A DNA stretch of 20,577 bases from JAJYVT01 sp035534455 (GTDB lineage: Bacteria; Actinomycetota; Acidimicrobiia; Acidimicrobiales; RAAP-2). Position 1 is the stretch's first letter, and the number at the start of each line of letters is the position of its first letter. Under the pieces are notes generated by a model. The model did not search any database. It saw only the letters and a list, made by a program, of their open reading frames with translations, and was not told where the DNA came from. The DNA is taken from assembly GCA_035534455.1 (NCBI GenBank), contig DATLRV010000024.1, positions 1 through 20,577 of the forward strand. The letters are read 5' to 3'. Positions 1 through 7,134 of this stretch are shown here, piece by piece. Made by a program: the position numbers and the translations under genes.

Positions 1-491
1 CAGTCCTCGACCCCGATGTCCTCGTGCCAGAGCTGCGGGTGCTCGGCGACGAACGAGCCGAGCAGGTCGGCGCACTCCGGGTCGTCGAGGACGACGACCT
101 CGACCCCGTGCTCTCTCAGCCAGTCGTGTCCGCCGCTGAACGTCCGCGCTTCGCCGACGACGAGCGCCCCGATGCCGAACTGGCGCACCAGGCCGCTGCA
201 GTACCAACAGGGGGAGAGCGTCGTCACCATCACGCAGTGGGGGTAGTCCCGTCGCCTGCCCGCGTCACGGAAGGCAGCGGTCTCCGCGTGGACCGACGGG
301 TCGTCGTCCTGGACGCGGCGGTTGTGCCCCCGGCCGAGGAGCTCCCCGTCGCGCCCGAAGAGCGCGGCGCCGATGGGGATCCCGCCTTCTGCGAGCCCGG
401 CGCGCGCCTCTGCGACGGCGACCGCGAGGAACCGCCTCGCCGCCGCCTCGTCGAGGCGCCGCTCCTTCCCCTGGTCCATCTCGTTGCCCAT
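1..491 (-). CDS. Cytosine deaminase, fungal (Fcy1-like) type; stop codon just beyond the left edge
   Basis: Zinc-dependent hydrolysis of cytosine to uracil plus ammonia in the cytosol (pyrimidine salvage). The 163 readable residues show the CDA-fold zinc site: HAE (His68, catalytic Glu70) and SPCWYC (Cys95, Cys98). The match to yeast cytosine deaminase extends beyond the zinc site: GHNRRVQ near residue 55 (substrate-binding Asn), a Phe at 118, and the C-terminal WHEDIG box with the Trp and Asp that close the yeast active site. Length matches the yeast enzyme (158 aa), so the protein is essentially complete; the last two bases in the window read TG, probably of a TGA stop. The start is ATG at 491; a second ATG at 479 is possible and neither has a good Shine-Dalgarno. 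It is unrelated to the amidohydrolase-type CodA of E. coli. It is divergent from the dehydratase gene. A general tRNA or guanine deaminase is less likely because of the C-terminal box. Confidence 0.88.
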   Translation of the reverse strand, partial: MGNEMDQGKERRLDEAAARRFLAVAVAEARAGLAEGGIPIGAALFGRDGELLGRGHNRRVQDDDPSVHAETAAFRDAGRRRDYPHCVMVTTLSPCWYCSGLVRQFGIGALVVGEARTFSGGHDWLREHGVEVVVLDDPECADLLGSFVAEHPQLWHEDIGVED

Positions 492-534
492 CGTGAAAGT
501 GTGGCAGCTCGGAGGAGTTGCACCTCGACCCGTC

Positions 535-563
535 TTGGTGGCGGAGCCCCGGCGCGGTAGACA
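535..563 (+). promoter_or_regulatory. Sigma-70-like promoter giving a leaderless mRNA
   Basis: TTGGTG (535-540) and TAGACA (558-563) are separated by exactly 17 bp. A start site about 7 bases after the -10 box falls on the GTG at 570. No Shine-Dalgarno precedes that GTG, which fits a leaderless transcript, a common arrangement in actinobacteria. The boxes are seen directly; their use is inferred. Confidence 0.5.
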
Positions 564-569
564 TCGTCC

Positions 570-1556
570 GTGACCACCGCCGCGCTCCCGGTCACGGCCG
601 ACGACGTCCGAGACGCCGCGGCTCGCCTCGACGGCGTCGCCCACCGTACGCCGGTCGTCCGTTCGCGCACCCTCGACGACCTGGTTCGGCGCAGGGTGGT
701 CCTCAAGTGCGAGAACCTCCAACGCGTCGGCGCCTTCAAGTTCCGCGGGGCCTACAACGCTGCCTCGCGCCTCCCGGTCGACCAGCTCTCCGCGGGCATC
801 GTGACGTACTCGTCGGGCAACCACGGCCAGGCGGTGGCGCTCGCGTCCCGGGAGCTCGGCACCCGGGCCGTCGTGGTCATGCCCGCCGACGTCCCGCGTT
901 CCAAGGCGGACGCGGTCGCCGGCTACGGCGCCGAGATCGTGACCTACGACCGCTACTCCGGGGACCGGGTCGCCATCGGCGAGCGGCTCGCCGACGAGCG
1001 CGGCATGGCGCTCGTCCCCCCCTACGAGCACCCGCACGTGATCGCCGGCCAGGGGACCGCGGCGCTCGAGCTCCTGGAGGACGCCGGCGGCCTCGACGCC
1101 CTCGTCGTCCCCGTCGGGGGCGGCGGACTGATCGCAGGGTGCGCGACGATCGCCACCGCTCTGTGCCCGGGGATCCGGGTGGTTGGCGTCGAGCCCGAGG
1201 CGGGGGACGACACGAAGCGGTCCTTGGAGGCGGGCGAGCGGATCAGGATCGACGTCCCCCGGACCATCGCCGACGGCCAGGCGGCGGAGATCCCCGGCGA
1301 GCTCACCTTTGAGATCAACCGGCGCCTCGTCGCGGGCATCGCGCTGGTGAGCGACGCGGAGATCGTCGACGCGATGCGTTTCGCGTTCGACCGGCTGAAG
1401 ATGGTCGTCGAGCCGAGCGGCGCCACCGGGCTGGCCGCCGTGCTGACCGGACGTATCGACGAGATCGCGCCGGGCGCCGAGCGCGTCGGCGTCGTCCTCT
1501 CGGGCGGCAACGTCGACGCGCGGCGCTTCGCGGCCCTCGTGTCGCAGGCGGGCTGA
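570..1556 (+). CDS. PLP-dependent threonine/serine dehydratase (serine racemase-like fold)
   Basis: A fold-type II pyridoxal-phosphate enzyme that should deaminate L-threonine and/or L-serine to 2-oxobutyrate or pyruvate; related enzymes racemise serine or dehydrate 3-hydroxyaspartate. Visible motifs are GAFKFRGAYN with the Schiff-base Lys57, SSGNHGQA at about 81-88 (substrate carboxylate loop), the phosphate-binding glycine loop VGGGGL near 181, a metal-site-like GVEPEAGDD segment, and SGGN near the C-terminus. At 328 aa it lacks the C-terminal ACT regulatory domains of biosynthetic IlvA, so it is closer to the catabolic TdcB or serine racemase group. The start is GTG at 570, placed at the predicted +1 of the promoter. 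It is convergent with the repeat-protein gene and separated from it by a hairpin terminator. Exact substrate cannot be told from sequence. Confidence 0.9.
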   Translation: MTTAALPVTADDVRDAAARLDGVAHRTPVVRSRTLDDLVRRRVVLKCENLQRVGAFKFRGAYNAASRLPVDQLSAGIVTYSSGNHGQAVALASRELGTRAVVVMPADVPRSKADAVAGYGAEIVTYDRYSGDRVAIGERLADERGMALVPPYEHPHVIAGQGTAALELLEDAGGLDALVVPVGGGGLIAGCATIATALCPGIRVVGVEPEAGDDTKRSLEAGERIRIDVPRTIADGQAAEIPGELTFEINRRLVAGIALVSDAEIVDAMRFAFDRLKMVVEPSGATGLAAVLTGRIDEIAPGAERVGVVLSGGNVDARRFAALVSQAG

Positions 1557-1602
1557 CGGCAGGCCGACCGACCGCTCTTCCTGCCCCTCGCGGTGCGGAC
1601 GC

Positions 1603-1641
1603 GTTGCGGCCCCCCGCGCATTCACGCAAGGGGGCCGCAAC
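1603..1641. terminator. Hairpin terminator between convergent genes
   Basis: A perfect 12-bp inverted repeat: GTTGCGGCCCCC (1603-1614) pairs with GGGGGCCGCAAC (1630-1641) around a 15-nt loop. It lies between the dehydratase stop (1556) and the stop of the convergent repeat-protein gene (1699), so it can serve both strands. There is no clear U-tract, as is common for actinobacterial terminators. Confidence 0.7.
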
Positions 1642-1698
1642 CCGCTGCTTCGTTCGGCACGGTCCCCCGACCGGGACCCGCCCCTCGTCACTGGGGCA

Positions 1699-3372
1699 CT
1701 AGAAGGTGTATGTGTGCCCGCCGAGGTTGGCAGAGATGGAATTCACGTGCATTGTCGAGATGCTCGCCGAGAGGGCGAACCCACTGCCGTTGGAGCTGGA
1801 CGTGGTCCAGGTCTCGGTCCCTGTCACGTCGGCACCCGCGCCGCCAAAGGCGAACGCGAACCCCGTCGTGTTGTAGGACGTGGAGACGCTCGCGGAGCTT
1901 GTTGTGCCCATCGCGATGGCAGTTGCCGTGCTGTTCACTCCTGTGGCACTGGCGGAGGCGGTGCTTGTTGTCCCCGTCACGGACGCCGAGGCGGTGTCCT
2001 TGTAGCCGTAGTTGGTGCCGGCGGCTGCCGTAGCTTGGTCACCTGTCCCCACCGCGACCGCGGTTGCGGTGTTTGTGGAAGTTCCAGGCGAGTAGTACTC
2101 GTAGCCTGTCATGCCGCCCGCTGTCGCAGAGGCGCCCGATGTGCCGACGACCATCGCCGTCGCGGTGTTGCCGGAGGTGGAACCAGAGCAGAATGCTTCG
2201 CAGTAGCCGGTGACATTGCCCGCGGAGGCTGTGGCGGAGCCGCCTGTCGACGCGTTCGCCGTCGCGCTATTTCCTGTCGTTGTCCCGGAGCATTCGAAGA
2301 AGCACCCGGTTGTGACATTGCCCGCGGAGGCTGTGGCGGAGCCGCCTGTCGTGGCAACGGCCGTCGCGCTGTTCGCCGCGGTCGTTCCGCCGCATGTCCC
2401 TTCGTGGCACCCCGCGTAGACGTTGCCGGCGGATGCGGTCGCTGTTGCGAACCCGCCTGCTGTGGCAGTTGCGGTGTTGGCGAACGTTGTCCCGCCACAT
2501 GTTGCGTAGCATGTCGTGTAGACGTTGCCGGCGGATGCTGTGGCTGTGGCGAACCCGCCTGCTGTGGCGGTTGCGCCGTTGGCGAACGTTGTCCCACCGC
2601 ATGTCTCGAAGCATGTGGCTGTGACGTTGCCGGCGGATGCTGTTGCTCCGGCGAACCCGCCTGCAGTTGCTGTCGCGCTGTTTCCTGTGGTGGAGGCACC
2701 GCAGGAGAACACGCACTCCGCTGTGACGTCGCCGGCATACGCTGTCGCTGTGGCATCTGTTCCGGCGGTCGCGGTGGCGGAATTTGTGTCCCCCGTGACG
2801 GCTGTCGGTGTTGTGCCTCTGCCCGAGCCCGCGTACGCCGAAGCTGTCGCTGTCGAGCCCGAGATCGTCGCGGTCGCGGTGTTGCCGGAGTTGTCAGTTG
2901 TTGTCCCGGTGCCGGCGCTCGCAAGGGCGGAGCTGTCGGGCGATGTCGCACGCGCGGTGGCAGTGTTTGTGTCGTTTGTGGCAAACGATCCTGTACCCGC
3001 GTGGGCTGTGGCTCCTGCGAACGAGGCTGAGCTCGCAGTCGCGGAGTTGGAGCCGTTCCCCGCGTAGGAGCCGTTCCCGGCGTACGCTGTGGATGTTGCC
3101 CCGCTCGCGCTGGCCACGTTTGTCGAGCCGTAATTTGTGAATCCTGTGCCGGTCTCGCAGTAGCCGGATGTAGTCGCGGACATGTGACCCGTACAGGTCA
3201 CCGCCGCGCCCACGCCGGGTGCGCCGATGAGCCCGACGAACCCTCCCGCCACCAGCGCGCCGCTCCCGGCGAGCAATGCGAGCCGCCGCGACACGCGCGT
3301 CGGTGGTCCTGTCCTGCATGTTCGCTTCGGCGCGGCGTGGCGTCCGCGCGAGGCGCTCTTCAACGGTCTCAA
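1699..3372 (-). CDS. Secreted Ala/Thr/Gly/Ser-rich protein with 34-residue cysteine-pair repeats
   Basis: No family recognised. The N-terminus is a long basic stretch (to about residue 30), then a hydrophobic core LALLAGSGALVAGG and a GVGAA-type cleavage site near residue 57: a Sec signal peptide with an extended n-region. The mature part is almost only A, T, G, S and N. Its centre holds six 34-35-residue repeats with consensus GNVxxxCxxxC-GGTT-xxN-xATATAGG-xATATASA, followed by Cys-free, degenerate copies. The first half has shorter NSATA and TAYAG repeats. The spacing resembles parallel beta-roll proteins such as YadA heads, with a loop on each turn that could be closed by a disulfide; this is inference. 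The C-terminus ends HTYTF without an LPXTG motif or membrane anchor. Start chosen: TTG at 3372, because GGAGG sits 5 nt upstream; a GTG at 3294 directly before the hydrophobic core is the alternative (531 aa). Thr is mostly encoded by ACA, unlike the metabolic neighbours. Confidence 0.75.
   Translation of the reverse strand: MRPLKSASRGRHAAPKRTCRTGPPTRVSRRLALLAGSGALVAGGFVGLIGAPGVGAAVTCTGHMSATTSGYCETGTGFTNYGSTNVASASGATSTAYAGNGSYAGNGSNSATASSASFAGATAHAGTGSFATNDTNTATARATSPDSSALASAGTGTTTDNSGNTATATISGSTATASAYAGSGRGTTPTAVTGDTNSATATAGTDATATAYAGDVTAECVFSCGASTTGNSATATAGGFAGATASAGNVTATCFETCGGTTFANGATATAGGFATATASAGNVYTTCYATCGGTTFANTATATAGGFATATASAGNVYAGCHEGTCGGTTAANSATAVATTGGSATASAGNVTTGCFFECSGTTTGNSATANASTGGSATASAGNVTGYCEAFCSGSTSGNTATAMVVGTSGASATAGGMTGYEYYSPGTSTNTATAVAVGTGDQATAAAGTNYGYKDTASASVTGTTSTASASATGVNSTATAIAMGTTSSASVSTSYNTTGFAFAFGGAGADVTGTETWTTSSSNGSGFALSASISTMHVNSISANLGGHTYTF
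2119..2733 (-). repeat. Six tandem 102-bp (34-codon) repeats inside the secreted-protein gene
   Basis: Units begin, on the minus strand, at 2733, 2631, 2529, 2427, 2322 and 2220. All are 102 bp except the fourth, which is 105 bp because CHEGTC has one extra residue. Each unit encodes one CxxxC pair (CVFSC, CFETC, CYATC, CHEGTC, CFFEC, CEAFC). The units at 2631 and 2529 are the most alike at DNA level, which suggests recent duplication. A Cys-free seventh copy (GGMTGYEYYSPG) follows at 2118. Confidence 0.9.
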
Positions 3373-3403
3373 AGTGTCCTCCGCATTCCCTAGGTTCCCT
3401 GGT

Positions 3404-3514
3404 GGGTCAGAGACGCGAGGTGACGCGGAGCGGGATGTACCTCTCCGAAGACGGGCCGCGACTGATCGACGCCGACACGCCGTACCCCGCCCCCGTTCTC
3501 CGATCGGCTGACCC
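3404..3514 (-). promoter_or_regulatory. Long 5' leader with closing stem (possible structured RNA)
   Basis: The predicted transcript of the repeat-protein gene has about 170 nt before its TTG start. Within it CTGACCC and GGGTCAG (3508-3514 and 3404-3410) can pair over 7 bp and enclose about 97 nt. That interval includes a local CGGAG/CTCCG hairpin around 3436-3457. The closing stem lies about 30 nt before the start codon. I could not match it to any riboswitch class I know, and chance pairing in GC-rich DNA is possible. Confidence 0.25.
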
Positions 3515-3548
3515 CCCAGCGTGCCTGCTCGACGAACCCGACCCGCAA

Positions 3549-3577
3549 ACCTTAACAGGGAATGAAATATTCGTCCA
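3549..3577 (-). promoter_or_regulatory. Candidate promoter of the repeat-protein gene
   Basis: Read on the minus strand, TGGACG (3577-3572) is followed after 17 bp by TAAGGT (3554-3549). They lie in the only AT-rich island of this intergenic region, just after the stop of the upstream CWB2 gene. Start of transcription would be near 3542. Confidence 0.45.
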
Positions 3578-3642
3578 GTCATCGTTTCGCTTTCCCAACT
3601 TCCGATCAACGCCCGTCTGCCGGCGCCCGACCGAAGTCCAGG

Positions 3643-5775
3643 TCAGTGCCGCAGGTCTGTCTGCATCGCGGCGATCGACGCTGTGGTCACCGCGAGCTGC
3701 CCGCCGAGGACCGTCAACGCGGTGATGGTCGCGCCCGATGTCCCGTCGATGCCTGTACGGCCCGCGGACCTCAAGAATGTGGCGAGAGAGGTCCCGACGA
3801 CGTCCGGGCTCTCGGTCAACAGCAACGGGCGTGCGGTGCCGGCGGGGCCTGTCGACGGGTTGCGGGCATTCTCCAGCACTGCGCCGCTGAGGCCGTCGGT
3901 GAAGCCGTTGCCCCTGGCGACCATGAGGCGGTGGCCCGGTGTCCAGCCGAGGCCGTCCGTCGACCCGGCGACCTCGAACCTGGCGAGCTCGCGGGCCGTG
4001 TCGGTGTAGTCGTGCCCGGCCACGCGCAGCACGGCGACACCGGTCTTGTCGACGAGCGCGGCCACGACGGCGTCGGTGACGGCGAGCGCCCCGCCGAGGA
4101 GGACCACCTGCTTGACGCCGAGCTGCTCGATCGCCGCGACCGCTGTGGGGGAGAGCGTCGTCGCCGGGGTCAGCAGCATCGGCAACTGTGTGTGGTACGA
4201 GACGACGCTCGCAGCCTGGGCGTCTTGGAACTCCTCGCCGCTCGCGAGGATCGCCGTGGGGACCGCCGAGGCGGGCGGTGACGGGGAGCCGGAGCCCGCC
4301 GTGTCGTTGTAGCTCCCGGTGCCACCTGTGGCGTTGGTCGTCGCGTAGGCGCCCGGGAACGAGGCGCTCGCAGCCGTGCCCACGGACTCGGCGACCGCCG
4401 CGGCCGTGCCGTACTGGGTGTCGCCGGAGATGCGGTGGACGACGATCTTGCCGGTGGAGCCCGGCACCCCGCCGCACGCGTCGATGGGGAGGTTCGCGAT
4501 CGCGCTCGCGACGGTGTTGCTCACGGCGAGCGGGCCTCCGACGAGGTAGACGGCGTCCACGCCTTCTTTCTCGAGGGTTGTGGCCGTCACCGGCGACAGG
4601 CTTGTCGTCGGGGTGAGGAGCGTCCCGGTTGTGTAATGCCGGGCGAGGAACTGGCTCGAGAGCGCGTCGGGGAACGCCGATGTGGTGGCGACGACGGCGG
4701 CGCGCGTCGCGGGGCACACGCCCTTGCCGTAGGGGAAGGTCCGGGTGAACTCCGCCGCGGCCGTCGCATCGGCTGTCGGCCCGGCGACCCGTGTGACGAG
4801 CTGCTGTGTGCACGGGAGGTCGCCGTCGTACCCGCCGCTCGGGAACTGGGCGATGGTCACCGGTCCGGCCGTGAAGGACGGCCCCGCGCAGGTTGTGAGC
4901 GCCCCGGCCTCGTTGCTCGCGCCGGGGATCCAGGTCGGGAGCCGCCCGATGGAGGTGGTGGACGAGCTGGTGCCGCCCGTGATCACCCCCCACATGTACG
5001 ACGTCGAGTACACGCCGACGGTCGGGGCACCCGCGGCGGAGAGGCCCACCACGAACCCGGCGAGCGCGGCCGAGTTCATCGCCTGGCCGGGCGTGCCCGT
5101 GCGCCAGGAGTTGGCGAGCTCGACGTCCAACCACCACGGGTAGCCGCTCGCGGTAGTCGGGACGGACAGAGGCGGCGACTGCGCGTCGACGGCCTGCGCG
5201 GCCGCCTGCAGCGTCGAGGCGTCGCGGGCCGCCTGCTGGTCGCCGTACTCCCAGGCGCAGGCCGGCGAGTTCTGGCCGGCTGTCCGTGGACCTGTCTTGG
5301 TGGTGACCACCACCGTGGTGCATGTCCCGAAGGGGGTCGAGCCGGACGCCGGCCAGTCCGCGACGAGCGTTCCTGTGGACCCGTTCCCCGGATCCGCCGT
5401 GTTGACGTAGACCGACGCCTTGGGCATCGTGGTCGACCCGGTCGACGTGCGCACCGCCCAGTAGAGCTCGCTCTGCGAGTACCCCGACGATGTCGTCGCG
5501 CCGAGGCAGGGGTTCACGGTGTCGGGTCTCCCGTCGTTGACGCCGACGACGCCGAACGCCTGGCCACTCGGGTAGCTCGACCCGCACTGGGGGAAGGAGA
5601 TGTCGTAGCCCACCGCGGCGGTGGTGCTCACGGCACCCGCCGGTGCGGCCGGCACCGCGAAGAGGGTCGTCGCGAGCGCAACGACGGACACCGCGACTCC
5701 TGCCACCGCGACGCCTGCCGCCGCGACGCCTGCCCGGAGCCCCGTCCCCCGCCACCTCGTGTGCCCCCGTCGCAC
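3643..5775 (-). CDS. Secreted GH25-like domain protein with three CWB2 cell-wall-binding repeats
   Basis: A predicted extracytoplasmic, wall-attached protein of 710 aa. Residues 1-48 form a signal peptide (RR-rich start, long Ala/Val core, PAGA cleavage site). Residues 56-322 resemble a glycosidase-type TIM barrel of the GH25-like kind found in actinobacterial secreted proteins: GYDISFPQC at the first strand, WWLDVE (Asp217, Glu219) at the expected acidic position, GVYST, PTWIPG and an IAQFPSGGYDGDLPC end. Three CWB2 (PF04122-type) repeats follow at roughly 327-430, 447-575 and 581-705, each with a variant of LLTPxTxLSPxxxxxxxxxGVxxVxLxGGxLAV. CWB2 modules are known to hold clostridial surface proteins to anionic wall polymers. 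Start is GTG at 5775 without a Shine-Dalgarno; TACCCT lies 9 bases before it, compatible with a leaderless mRNA. Whether the barrel is catalytic (muramidase) or only binds glycan is unknown. Confidence 0.85.
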   Translation of the reverse strand: MRRGHTRWRGTGLRAGVAAAGVAVAGVAVSVVALATTLFAVPAAPAGAVSTTAAVGYDISFPQCGSSYPSGQAFGVVGVNDGRPDTVNPCLGATTSSGYSQSELYWAVRTSTGSTTMPKASVYVNTADPGNGSTGTLVADWPASGSTPFGTCTTVVVTTKTGPRTAGQNSPACAWEYGDQQAARDASTLQAAAQAVDAQSPPLSVPTTASGYPWWLDVELANSWRTGTPGQAMNSAALAGFVVGLSAAGAPTVGVYSTSYMWGVITGGTSSSTTSIGRLPTWIPGASNEAGALTTCAGPSFTAGPVTIAQFPSGGYDGDLPCTQQLVTRVAGPTADATAAAEFTRTFPYGKGVCPATRAAVVATTSAFPDALSSQFLARHYTTGTLLTPTTSLSPVTATTLEKEGVDAVYLVGGPLAVSNTVASAIANLPIDACGGVPGSTGKIVVHRISGDTQYGTAAAVAESVGTAASASFPGAYATTNATGGTGSYNDTAGSGSPSPPASAVPTAILASGEEFQDAQAASVVSYHTQLPMLLTPATTLSPTAVAAIEQLGVKQVVLLGGALAVTDAVVAALVDKTGVAVLRVAGHDYTDTARELARFEVAGSTDGLGWTPGHRLMVARGNGFTDGLSGAVLENARNPSTGPAGTARPLLLTESPDVVGTSLATFLRSAGRTGIDGTSGATITALTVLGGQLAVTTASIAAMQTDLRH

Positions 5776-5871
5776 TGCGGTGCAGGGTAGTTCCTCGGAG
5801 CATCACGCTCGCGAACGGACAGTGGTCGCGCCGGGGGCGTCGAACCCTCCTCGAGCCGGCGGACGTGCTGG

Positions 5872-7134
5872 TCAGGCGAGCAGCGGCTCGCGCTCGTAGA
5901 CGACCGAGCCGGCGACGATCGTGGCGACGACCTCGAGCGCGGGATCGAGGACCACCAGGTCTGCGGGGGCGCCCGGCTCCAGCCCACCCCGGTGCCCGGC
6001 GGGTCGCGCGGTCTCACGCGGTGCGGCGAAGGCCACCGGGACGGCGCTCGCCGCACGGAGGGCGTCGGCGAGTGCCATGCCCGCGGCGCGCACCGCGTTG
6101 CGGACGGCCCGCTCCATCGTGAGGACGCTCCCGGCGAGCGTCGAGGGATCCGACGCGAGGGTCACCCTGGTGTCGTCGACCTCCACGTCGACCTCCCCCA
6201 GTCGTTGGGGGCCGGGCGGCATCCCGGCTGCGCCGGAGGCGTCGGTGACGAGCACGAGTCGACCGGGTGCGGTCCGTGCGGCGAGCGCGATCGCCTGGGG
6301 GTGGACGTGGTGGAGATCGCAGATGAGCTCCAGGGTCGCCCGTGGCTCGAGGAGGGCGGCGGCGACCAGCCCTGGGCTCCGGTGGTGGAACGGTGCCATC
6401 GCGTCGAAGAGGTGGGTGACGTGGGTGGCGCCGGCGTCGAAGGCCGCGCGCGCGGTGTCGACGTCGGCGTCGGAGTGCCCGAGCGCCACGGTGACGCCGG
6501 CGGCCACGCACTCGGCGACGAGGAGGTCGGCCCCTTCGAGCTCGGGGGCGAGCGTGACGACCCGGAGCGTCCCCTCGCCCACCTCGAGCAGCGCGGACAG
6601 CTCGGCGGCGTCGGGGGGACGGATCCTGGCGCGGTCCTGCGCCCCGGCACGCGCCGGCGAGATGAACGGGCCCTCGAGGTGGCAGCCGAGCACCCTGGCC
6701 GCGCCGGGCCGCCTCTCCCTGGCGGCGCGCGCCACGCCGGCGACCGACGCTCGCAGACGGTCGGGGGAGTCGGACACGGTCGTCGCGAGCAGCGCGGTGG
6801 TCCCGTGACGGGCGTGGAAGGCGGCGATCGCCGCGACCGACTCGGCGACCTCTGTCGGCGATGCGCCGTTCACCTGGTGGCCGTCGCCCCCGTGGACGTG
6901 GACGTCGACGAAGCCGGGGGCGATGGTGCGGTCGCCGAGCTCGACGAGGCGCCCGGGGACGTCGTCGGGCCGCGTTCCCGCGGGACCGTGCCCCGCGCGG
7001 ACGACGTCGACGATCGTGCCGAGGTCCGGGTCCACCCACACGACCCCCGCCTCCAGCTCTTGGCCGGGCCACGCCAGCCGGTCTGCCCCCAGTCCGAGGA
7101 GCCCGGTGCCGCGGCCGGCGGACACCGTGGTCAC
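5872..7134 (-). CDS. nagA: N-acetylglucosamine-6-phosphate deacetylase (NagA family)
   Basis: An amidohydrolase of 420 aa that removes acetate from N-acetylglucosamine-6-phosphate in the cytosol, feeding the neighbouring SIS-domain deaminase. Motifs: PGFVDVHVHGG (metal ligands His79 and His81), HLEGPF (Glu154), ALGHSDA (His220), THVTHLFDAM (His241), and VTDASGAAGM with catalytic Asp298. Three positions differ from the usual NagA pattern: Gln166 where GAH/GTH is normal, HLFDAM for HLFNAM, and CDLHHVHP for ADGxHVHP. These lie near the substrate, so a different N-acetyl-hexosamine phosphate is possible. The start GTG at 7134 overlaps the upstream TGA as GTGA, which implies translational coupling. 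The reading frame stays open much further upstream, but that part is shadow of the SIS gene. Confidence 0.88.
   Translation of the reverse strand: MTTVSAGRGTGLLGLGADRLAWPGQELEAGVVWVDPDLGTIVDVVRAGHGPAGTRPDDVPGRLVELGDRTIAPGFVDVHVHGGDGHQVNGASPTEVAESVAAIAAFHARHGTTALLATTVSDSPDRLRASVAGVARAARERRPGAARVLGCHLEGPFISPARAGAQDRARIRPPDAAELSALLEVGEGTLRVVTLAPELEGADLLVAECVAAGVTVALGHSDADVDTARAAFDAGATHVTHLFDAMAPFHHRSPGLVAAALLEPRATLELICDLHHVHPQAIALAARTAPGRLVLVTDASGAAGMPPGPQRLGEVDVEVDDTRVTLASDPSTLAGSVLTMERAVRNAVRAAGMALADALRAASAVPVAFAAPRETARPAGHRGGLEPGAPADLVVLDPALEVVATIVAGSVVYEREPLLA

Noticed and set aside
2119..2733. Regular direct repeats as a CRISPR array
   Set aside because: The units are 102 bp, contiguous, in frame with a signal-peptide protein, and have no spacer structure.
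3407..5806. A 799-codon minus-strand open frame
   Set aside because: It overlaps the CWB2 gene in another frame and is Arg/Gly/His-rich without motifs; the 3643-5775 frame has the signal peptide and domains.
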